Shown here: one piece after another, positions 7,272 to 13,759 of the stretch | How the letters are laid out: the number at the start of each line of letters is the position of its first letter | Position numbering within the stretch: the stretch's first letter is position 1 | Assembly: GCA_964389805.1 (NCBI GenBank) | Contig: CAYMFU010000085.1 | Span: 1 to 17,518 of the forward strand | Source of the DNA: JAGTVG01 sp964389805 | GTDB lineage: Bacteria > Bacteroidota > Bacteroidia > Cytophagales > Cyclobacteriaceae | Direction: 5' to 3' | Length of the DNA stretch: 17,518 bases | Notes under the pieces: model-generated | Told to the model about the DNA's origin: nothing | Database searches by the model: none | What the model saw: the letters and a program-made list of their open reading frames with translations, nothing else | Position numbers and translations under genes: made by a program

Positions 7272-7301
7272 AATACTTTTCATGATTGAAAAGTATTTTT
7301 T
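7272..7301 (+). terminator. Intrinsic (rho-independent) terminator
   Basis: AATACTTTTCA (7272-7282) and TGAAAAGTATT (7287-7297) form a perfect 11-bp stem with a TGAT loop. A run of six T (7296-7301) closes the element on the plus strand. It would end the lipoprotein transcript about 190 bases after its stop codon and insulate the cluster that begins at 7522. The stem is AT-rich, which slightly weakens the call. Confidence 0.7.
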
Positions 7302-7521
7302 ATTGATGAACAATTCGGATTCAAACACATTTTTCTATTCTCAATTATTTTATTTGGCAGCATTCAATTTTAATCTCCGGATATACCTGTGAAAGCATTC
7401 TTCTATCAAAGAATTAATTAAAATGAAGGCTTTGTTAAAACACTTAAAATAACTACATTGAAATCAAAGCAAACAATTAATCTCTGATTTGAAAATCATT
7501 TTTTAAAGTAAATATACAATC

Positions 7522-8877
7522 ATGGAAGAACTGAATATATCACGACGCAAGTTTATTGCAACAACCTCTGTCGGAGCATTAGGTACAATTTTTACAGCTA
7601 CCGCTGCTTCCTGTGGAAAATTGAATAAGACATCTGATAAACTTGCCCTCCTTGGAGGCGATCCCGTTCGCTCTAAGGATTGGATGTCATGGCCTATTTG
7701 GGATCCCAAAGCTGAAGATCCGGCCTTGTCTGTACTACGAAGTGGTAAGTGGTACAGGGAGTGGGGAACAGAGGTGTCGAAATTTGAAAAGCTGTATGCT
7801 GAGTTAATCGGGTCAAAAAGAGCACTCGCAACTGCAAGTGGTACTACTGCCCTTGAGGTCGCCCTACATGTTCTTGGTGTAGATGCCGGTGATGAAGTAA
7901 TAGTATCTCCGTATACTTTTATAGCTACCTATAATGTTGTTTTTAATGCAAAGGCCTTACCAGTTTTTGCAGATACCGATCAGGAAACATTCACTATAAA
8001 TCCTGATAAGATAGAAGAAAAAATCAATGAACGCACCAAAGCCATTCTACCTGTGCATATTCTTGGACTTCCAGCTGACATGAACAGTATCAATTCTATA
8101 GCCAGTAAGCATGGCCTGGTCGTTATTGAAGATGCCTGTCAGGCCTGGCTTGCTGAATATGATGGCAAAAAATGTGGAACCCTGGGAGACCTGGGTTGTT
8201 TTAGTTTTCAGAATTCCAAACACCTTCCATCCGGGGAAGGAGGAGCCGTCGTAGGAAATGATGACAGTATTATGGATATGTGTCATTCCTACCACAACTG
8301 TGGCCGTGCATATGGGAATACTCAAGGGGAGTTCAATGGTTATCCTTTTAGAGGCGGAAACATGAGAATGATGGAAATTCAGGCAGTGATCCTCATGAAC
8401 CAGATGAATCGGATAAAGGCGGATGCCGACAAACGACTGGAAAATGCCTTGTACCTCGATTCCAAGCTAAAGAATATTCCTGGAATTATACCTTATAAAT
8501 TATCCGATGGTGCAGACCGTTCTGCCTATCACCTATATCCTTTCAGATATAAAAAGGAGCACTTTGACGATTTGCCAAGGGAAAAATTCCTTAAAGCCTT
8601 TTCGGCGGAAGGGATAACCTGTGCTAAAGGTTACGGCCCACAATATAACGATGGTCTCATTGAAGAATCCTTGAATTCCAGAGGATATAAAAGATTGTTT
8701 TCAGAACAAAGATTAAACAGTTATCGCGAGGAACTGAAAAACCTTCCGGATAATGATCAATTAACTGAAGAAGCTGTTTGGCTATTTCAAAACATGTTGC
8801 TTGGTGAAAAAAGTGATATGGACGATATAATCAATGCAGTTGAAAAAATATACGAAAACAGAAAACAACTGCTCTGA
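7522..8877 (+). CDS. Tat-exported DegT/DnrJ/EryC1/StrS-family PLP aminotransferase
   Basis: A 451-residue fold-type I PLP enzyme of the DegT/DnrJ/EryC1/StrS family, whose members transaminate keto-sugars (or in a few cases act as dehydratases). Key features are intact: SGTTALEVALH (106-116) for phosphate binding, VIEDACQAW (201-209) with D204 for the pyridine nitrogen, and FSFQNSKHLPSGEGGAVV (227-244) with K233 as the likely Schiff-base lysine. The N-terminus is a Tat signal (SRRKFIATTSVGALG, residues 7-21) with AASC at 28-31, so the product could be cleaved or, less certainly, lipidated at Cys31. Typical cytosolic relatives are 370-400 residues; the extra length is mostly the signal. It is the first gene of a co-directional cluster, 27 bp ahead of the ceramidase-fold gene. 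The amino donor and keto substrate are unknown. Confidence 0.93.
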   Translation: MEELNISRRKFIATTSVGALGTIFTATAASCGKLNKTSDKLALLGGDPVRSKDWMSWPIWDPKAEDPALSVLRSGKWYREWGTEVSKFEKLYAELIGSKRALATASGTTALEVALHVLGVDAGDEVIVSPYTFIATYNVVFNAKALPVFADTDQETFTINPDKIEEKINERTKAILPVHILGLPADMNSINSIASKHGLVVIEDACQAWLAEYDGKKCGTLGDLGCFSFQNSKHLPSGEGGAVVGNDDSIMDMCHSYHNCGRAYGNTQGEFNGYPFRGGNMRMMEIQAVILMNQMNRIKADADKRLENALYLDSKLKNIPGIIPYKLSDGADRSAYHLYPFRYKKEHFDDLPREKFLKAFSAEGITCAKGYGPQYNDGLIEESLNSRGYKRLFSEQRLNSYREELKNLPDNDQLTEEAVWLFQNMLLGEKSDMDDIINAVEKIYENRKQLL

Positions 8878-8904
8878 TAAGCAGGATAATAATCTAATCT
8901 TAAC

Positions 8905-10311
8905 ATGCTAAGATCTATATGCTATAGCATCCTCCTGGGTGCAATACTATTTTTTTATGAGTCAAAAGCTCAGGAACTAACTTTTCCTGTAAGTGCAGAA
9001 AAAGGCTGGAAAGCTGGAGTTGCCCGTGTAGTAATTACACCACCTGAATATATGTGGATGGCGGGGTATGCCGCCCGTGACAAACCAGCAGATGGGAAAT
9101 TGCATGATTTGTGGGTGAAAGCTCTGGCCCTTGAAGATGAGGAAGGAAACCTTGGATTACTGATAACTTCAGATATTATTGGTTTTAGCAGAGAGCTGTC
9201 ACAGCCCATTTGTAGTCAGCTTCAAACGAAATTTAAATTGGAAAGGAAAGACATCCTCCTGAGCAGTTCTCATACACATAGCGGCCCAGTCCTGAATAAT
9301 AATTTGTATGGGATATATCCGCCTTTTGATGAGAAACAAAGAAATCAAGTCAAACAGTACCAGCAATTTCTTGAAGCTCAGGTGTTGATAGCTGCCGAAA
9401 GGGCAATAAATAGCCTTTCACCTTCCATAATATCAAGTGGGGTGGGGATATCGCGTTTTGCAGTTAATCGGCGTGAAAGCGGCTGGGAAGGGGATGTGCT
9501 ATATAATCCTGATGTAAAAGGACCTTCTGATCATTCCGTTCCGGTTATAAAAATAACTGATGTTGAAAACAAACTCGTAGCGGTTGTGTTTGGATATGCT
9601 TGCCATGCCACGAGTTTATCTATAAATAAATGGTCAGGTGATTATCCCGGCTTCGCCCAAATAGAATTGGAAAGGATGTATCCCGGGACAACGGCCATGT
9701 TTGTTGCTGGATATGGAGCAGATCAGAATCCGTTTCCAAGGGGTGGGGTATTGCAATCGGAACAATACGGAAAAGAATTAGCCATATCAGTTGAACGGGT
9801 ATTAAAAGGTGAATTGATTCATTTGTCGCCCTCCCTTATAACTGTTTATCAGGAAATTGAGTTGGATATTGCCCCTCCGCCTGATCAGGATGAACTGGAA
9901 AAGATTATTGAGAGTGGAGCAGATTGGGAAAAAAGATGGGCAATGATGATAAAAGAGAAGCAAGAAGCTGGGGAAGAACTTAAAGATTCGTATCCCTATT
10001 ATCCTGTACAGGGATGGCAGGTGGGTGAACAGACTGTAATTGTCCTGGGAGGGGAAGTGGTGGTCGATTATGCCCTGGCACTAAGGAAGTTGTTAGGAAA
10101 TGATATTATGCTAATAGGTTATTCCAATGATGTTATGACGTACATACCCTCAGAGCGTGTATTGAAGGAAGGTGGGTATGAAGGAAAAACTTCCATGTGG
10201 GTATATGGCCACCGGGGATCCTGGGAACCTGGCATTGAGGAAAAGATCATAAAAGAAGTAGTGCGACAGGTGGATTTTTGTAAAAATCAGGAAATTGATT
10301 ACATTGAATAA
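8905..10311 (+). CDS. Secreted neutral/alkaline ceramidase-fold amidohydrolase
   Basis: A 468-residue protein matching the N-terminal catalytic domain of neutral/alkaline non-lysosomal ceramidases (zinc amidases). A Sec signal ends near residue 22 (SKA/QE). Likely zinc ligands are in SSSHTHSGP (H123/H125), GYACHATS (H234), GGEVVVDYA (E384) and NDVMTYIPS (Y413), which matches the His-His-Glu-Tyr set of the Pseudomonas enzyme. However, the loop that carries the catalytic Ser in true ceramidases (GDVSPN) reads GYGADQNP (270-276) here, and the C-terminal Ig-like domain of ceramidase is missing. It is therefore probably a zinc hydrolase for another amide or ester, not a ceramidase. The family is common in Bacteroidota and Planctomycetes. 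It sits 27 bp after the DegT gene and 12 bp before the DUF362 gene, so it is probably co-transcribed. Confidence 0.88.
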   Translation: MLRSICYSILLGAILFFYESKAQELTFPVSAEKGWKAGVARVVITPPEYMWMAGYAARDKPADGKLHDLWVKALALEDEEGNLGLLITSDIIGFSRELSQPICSQLQTKFKLERKDILLSSSHTHSGPVLNNNLYGIYPPFDEKQRNQVKQYQQFLEAQVLIAAERAINSLSPSIISSGVGISRFAVNRRESGWEGDVLYNPDVKGPSDHSVPVIKITDVENKLVAVVFGYACHATSLSINKWSGDYPGFAQIELERMYPGTTAMFVAGYGADQNPFPRGGVLQSEQYGKELAISVERVLKGELIHLSPSLITVYQEIELDIAPPPDQDELEKIIESGADWEKRWAMMIKEKQEAGEELKDSYPYYPVQGWQVGEQTVIVLGGEVVVDYALALRKLLGNDIMLIGYSNDVMTYIPSERVLKEGGYEGKTSMWVYGHRGSWEPGIEEKIIKEVVRQVDFCKNQEIDYIE

Positions 10312-10323
10312 TATTTCAATGGT

Positions 10324-11871
10324 ATGGAGCGTCGAAAATTCCTAAAATATAGCGCCGGTTCTTTACTCGCTGCGCCACTAATATTTAATGAGTATTCTCA
10401 TATATATGCAAATACATATGCCTCACCTATTGTCAGCGTTTTTGATAAGCTTGCCTCCTCATTAGATTACCAGGCAGGGAATGTTGTAAACTCAGACGGT
10501 GTAATTGTAGATAAGGTATTGTCATTTGATATTGTGAATGCCAGGGTAGCAAAAATGGTTGATACAGCCATTGTGGAGCTAACCAATAAAAAGAGTGTTG
10601 GAAAAGCCTGGGAATCCTTATTTCCAAAAGGACACCCTAATAAGGATACTAAAATTGGGATAAAGTTAAACTTTTCTTACGGTGACTGGCGCAACGACCA
10701 GGAAAATAACTGGGCAAAAACGTATTGCCCCTTTGGCCCTAAAGCTGCTGTCTCAAATGCTATTGTCCTTGGACTCATGCAAATGATGGATGGAAATTTT
10801 CCTATTGAAAACATAACCTTGATTGAAAGAATGTATCTGGCTGGAACCAGGAGATTTTATCCCGTAGTGCAGGGATACCGTCCTATTAAAGCGAATGATG
10901 ATGGATTATTCAAGGACAGTCATCCTGGCACTACTTCTATCCACTGGATATATTCTACAAATCCATTGGAATTACCGGATGATGCCCCTCAATTTATTGC
11001 AGCACCCGATTTTAAAGGAGAGTATAAAGCCCCACAAAAAATTTATTCCGCGATATATCAAAATGATTTCCTGATCAATTATTCTATTGCAAAGGACCAC
11101 AGGGCAGCCGGGATCACGGGAGCTATGAAAAACAATTATGGTTGTACAGACAATCCGTTTGGCACACATGGTAATGAATGGGATAGTGATGATACTCCAT
11201 ATGCCGGGACAAGGTTATGTATACCTGTCTTTCATAAAAATGTTGACCTGCATTCACCTTATATTCTGCATATGATGGATGCCATTACAGGAATATATGA
11301 TGGTGGACCGCTGTCCGGGAAAGTATTTCATGCAAATACCCTGGCAGTAAGTAAAGATCCTGTTGCGATCGACTCATATTTGTTGAATATTTTGAACCAG
11401 GCCAGAAAAGAAAGAAATCATTCTATTCTTGACATTAAAGATGGCAAAACATCTGATGGGCATCCGAATGCTTCCTTTCTTCGAATTACTGCAGAGCGTC
11501 ATGAATTGGGAAGTATGTCACAGAATAACCTCAGTATGATTGATTTATCAGAGGATTCTGGTCAATATCAAATCGAAGCCTCAGATAAAAGTCTTTCTCT
11601 GATAGGAGATGTAAAAAGTGCAAAAGGCATGTGCAATATGGATGTGATCATGGATAATTCAAAGCAAGCTAAATCCATTGAATCGAGGATAGAAACGGTA
11701 GATGGGAAAGTGATCAGATCCTTCCAAAGAATATCAGCATCATCACCTTTGATCCAACTTGAATGGGATTATAAGAATGATAATAATATTCAGGTAAAAG
11801 AAGGTGTTTATATCTGGTATGTTATTGTCGATGGAATACAACATACCGGAACAGTAAATCTATTTTTTTAA
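10324..11871 (+). CDS. Tat-exported DUF362 protein with C-terminal FlgD-like Ig domain
   Basis: A 515-residue protein with a short Tat signal (MERRKFLKYSAGSLLAAPLI; cleavage near 29-33). The body (about 55-395) fits DUF362, a poorly understood domain sometimes linked to iron-sulfur proteins. The most recognisable parts are KDHRAAGITGAMKNNYG (257-273) and AVSKDPVAIDSYLL (341-354). No ferredoxin-type CxxCxxC cluster motif is present, only scattered Cys (135, 274, 299, 437). The C-terminus (about 448-515: DGKVIRSFQ, then EGVYIWYVIVDG) looks like an FlgD-type Ig fold, common in secreted Bacteroidota proteins. The start at 10324 places the arginines immediately after Met; the nearby ATG at 10319 is out of frame. 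It is 12 bp after the ceramidase-fold gene and 17 bp before the amidohydrolase. The biochemical role is unknown. Confidence 0.85.
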   Translation: MERRKFLKYSAGSLLAAPLIFNEYSHIYANTYASPIVSVFDKLASSLDYQAGNVVNSDGVIVDKVLSFDIVNARVAKMVDTAIVELTNKKSVGKAWESLFPKGHPNKDTKIGIKLNFSYGDWRNDQENNWAKTYCPFGPKAAVSNAIVLGLMQMMDGNFPIENITLIERMYLAGTRRFYPVVQGYRPIKANDDGLFKDSHPGTTSIHWIYSTNPLELPDDAPQFIAAPDFKGEYKAPQKIYSAIYQNDFLINYSIAKDHRAAGITGAMKNNYGCTDNPFGTHGNEWDSDDTPYAGTRLCIPVFHKNVDLHSPYILHMMDAITGIYDGGPLSGKVFHANTLAVSKDPVAIDSYLLNILNQARKERNHSILDIKDGKTSDGHPNASFLRITAERHELGSMSQNNLSMIDLSEDSGQYQIEASDKSLSLIGDVKSAKGMCNMDVIMDNSKQAKSIESRIETVDGKVIRSFQRISASSPLIQLEWDYKNDNNIQVKEGVYIWYVIVDGIQHTGTVNLFF

Positions 11872-11888
11872 CTTTATATAAAAAGGTT

Positions 11889-13139
11889 ATGAAGTGTCTT
11901 TTTAAAATGTGTTTTCTCACGATTATCTTATCTCTAGGTGTTGTATTTGAAATATTCGGTCAGGAATATGACCTGCTCATTAAAAATGGACATCTCATAG
12001 ATCCAAAAAATGAAATAAACCGGGAAATGGATGTAGCGGTGAAGGATGGAAAAATCGTCAAGGTTGCCGAGGAAATATCAGGAGAAACTTCTTTAAAGGT
12101 TATTGATGCTACCGATCTTTATGTAACACCAGGTATTATTGACATCCATGGGCATATTTTCTGGGGAACAAAACCAGATGCATACATTAGCAATAGCTTT
12201 ACGAGCCTTCCCCCGGATGGATTTACCTTTCGGGCAGGGGTGACGACTATTGTAGATGCCGGAAGTGCCGGATGGAGGAATTTCAGGTTATTTAAGGAGC
12301 AGACCATCGACCAATCCAAAACAAGGGTACTTGCCTTCCTGAATATTGTTGGTTCCGGCATGAAAGGAGGTGCTATAGAACAGAATCTTGCCGATATGGA
12401 TCCCAAATTAACTGCAATGGTTGTCAGAAAATACTCTGATTATATAGTGGGTATAAAGCTGGCTCATTACAGCGGACCTGAATGGGATCCGGTTCTGGAT
12501 ATGGTGGAAGCAGGGAAAATGGCAGATGTCCCTGCCATGATCGACTTTGGAGGGAATAATCCTGAATTATCCCTGGAGAGGCTTTTAATGGCTGAGATGA
12601 GGGCCGGAGATATATTTACGCATTGTTTTGCAAATGTTAAGGGCAGAACTGCTATAGTTGATGATAGCGGGAAAATACGACCTTATATATGGGAAGCCCA
12701 AAAGAAAGGGATAATTTTCGATGTGGGCCATGGTGGAGGAAGTTTTTTATTCGGCCAGGCTTCACCTGCCATAGAACAGGGATTCATACCTAATTCAATA
12801 AGTACTGACCTTCATACAGGCAGCATGAATGGAGGAATGAAAGATATGCTGAACGTCATGTCAAAAATGCTGAACCTGGGAATGCCATTGGATATCGTGA
12901 TTGATCGCTCCACCTGGGCTCCTGCGAAGATTATAAAACATGAGGAACTGGGACATTTAAGCGCCGGGGCATGTGCCGATATAACGCTTCTTAGATTAAA
13001 TAAAGGCAAATTCGGATTCATTGATACAAAAGGATTTATGATAGAGGGTGATCAAAAACTGGAATGTGAATTGACAATCAGGGAGGGAAAAGTAGTATGG
13101 GACCTGAATGGAATTGCTTCGCCTAAGTGGGAGAAATGA
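11889..13139 (+). CDS. Secreted COG3964-type metal-dependent amidohydrolase/deacetylase
   Basis: A 416-residue amidohydrolase-superfamily enzyme with a Sec signal cleaved near residue 24 (FG/QE). The binuclear metal site appears complete: DIHGHI (H87, H89), VGIKLAHYS with the probable carboxylated K190, FTHCF (H245), DVGHGGGSF (H281) and STDLHTGS (D307 as the general acid/base). The N-terminal KNGHLIDPKNEIN and C-terminal ADITLL strands form the usual beta-sandwich. It resembles COG3964 members such as enterococcal EF0837 and Agrobacterium Atu3266, for which ester or amide hydrolysis has been described or proposed; family members are often next to a SelA-like PLP gene, as here. Those relatives are normally cytosolic, so export is unusual. 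Spacing is 17 bp from DUF362 and 43 bp to RidA. Likely role: removing an N- or O-acyl group from the pathway substrate (inference). Confidence 0.9.
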   Translation: MKCLFKMCFLTIILSLGVVFEIFGQEYDLLIKNGHLIDPKNEINREMDVAVKDGKIVKVAEEISGETSLKVIDATDLYVTPGIIDIHGHIFWGTKPDAYISNSFTSLPPDGFTFRAGVTTIVDAGSAGWRNFRLFKEQTIDQSKTRVLAFLNIVGSGMKGGAIEQNLADMDPKLTAMVVRKYSDYIVGIKLAHYSGPEWDPVLDMVEAGKMADVPAMIDFGGNNPELSLERLLMAEMRAGDIFTHCFANVKGRTAIVDDSGKIRPYIWEAQKKGIIFDVGHGGGSFLFGQASPAIEQGFIPNSISTDLHTGSMNGGMKDMLNVMSKMLNLGMPLDIVIDRSTWAPAKIIKHEELGHLSAGACADITLLRLNKGKFGFIDTKGFMIEGDQKLECELTIREGKVVWDLNGIASPKWEK

Positions 13140-13182
13140 CAATAAAATTTAATTTTTTATAAACCAATGAAATGATCTAATT

Positions 13183-13659
13183 ATGGAACAAAAAAAGCAA
13201 AATTCAAGAAGGAAAGTTGTTAAAGGTGTTTTAGCTGCTGCCGCTGCCGGTTTAGGAGTTAGCCAGGTAAGTGCGGCTGAAGCCAAAACGAAATCATCTA
13301 AGAAAGTAGCCACCAGCATTACCAAGTCTGATGATGTACCCTTGTTCTCCGGAGGTGTTGCTTATGGGAACTTGCTCTTTATTGCCGGCAAAGGGGCCCA
13401 TTTTGAAGGAGATATCGCAGCACATACTGATCATGTACTCAAAGAGCTGGAAAAGGAGTTAAAAAAACATGGTTCCTCAATGGAAAAAGTGCTGAAGGTG
13501 AATGTATATCTTCATGATTTGATTGATTACCATGGCATGAATGATGTGTACCGGGGTCGTTTTGGGGAAAACCCGCCCGTTAGAACTACTGTAGCTACAT
13601 ATGGTGGTGTGCCCGGAGACTCATTGGTTGAGATCGATTGCATAGCGGCATTGGATTAA
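13183..13659 (+). CDS. Tat-exported RidA (YjgF/YER057c/UK114) family protein
   Basis: A 158-residue protein. Residues 1-33 form a twin-arginine signal: SRRKVVKG, then VLAAAAAGLG, with likely cleavage at VSA/AEA. The mature part (about 45-158) is a RidA-type chorismate-mutase-like fold, which in E. coli and Salmonella RidA hydrolyses enamine/imine intermediates released by PLP enzymes. The key Arg is R134 in PPVRTTV, the conserved Glu is E150 in LVEIDCIAA, and GNLLFIAGKG (62-71) is the family's central strand. The Cys next to the Arg in RidA is Thr here. Typical RidA proteins are 125-130 residues and cytosolic; the extra length is the export signal. It lies between the amidohydrolase and the SelA-like PLP gene, consistent with clearing a reactive product of that enzyme outside the cytoplasm. 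Confidence 0.92.
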   Translation: MEQKKQNSRRKVVKGVLAAAAAGLGVSQVSAAEAKTKSSKKVATSITKSDDVPLFSGGVAYGNLLFIAGKGAHFEGDIAAHTDHVLKELEKELKKHGSSMEKVLKVNVYLHDLIDYHGMNDVYRGRFGENPPVRTTVATYGGVPGDSLVEIDCIAALD

Positions 13660-13684
13660 TCGACAGATTTATTCTTGGGATCAG

Positions 13685-13740
13685 ACCACGGGCGATAAGT
13701 CAGTTAATATATTATAAGATCCGTGGTTATATTTTATTTT
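13685..13740 (+). other. Stem-loop with T-rich tail between ridA-like and SelA-like genes
   Basis: ACCACGG (13685-13691) and CCGTGGT (13721-13727) are perfect inverted repeats with a 29-base loop, which itself contains the palindrome TAATATATTA. The right arm runs into TTATATTTTATTTT. This could be a leaky intra-operon terminator/attenuator or a processing site that sets the SelA-like level. The long loop makes a strong terminator unlikely. Confidence 0.35.
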
Positions 13741-13759
13741 ACATTATAAATTCAAAATT

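Larger units (their letters stand above)
7087..7521. other. 435-bp non-coding region: structured 3' region, terminator, AT-rich leader
   Basis: No convincing coding sequence is present. The left half holds an extended imperfect hairpin (7105-7194) and an intrinsic terminator (7272-7301). The right half (7302-7521) is AT-rich and must carry the promoter of the downstream cluster if that cluster is an operon, but I find no clean TAnnTTTG box there; the best is TTTATTTG with one mismatch near 7350. No tRNA, attachment site or insertion-sequence end is visible. Confidence 0.5.

Noticed and set aside
7087..7521. Mobile-element boundary or integron attC site at the 7105-7194 palindrome
   Set aside because: No attC core sequences, no flanking direct repeats, no integrase or transposase in the window, and no obvious composition change across the site.
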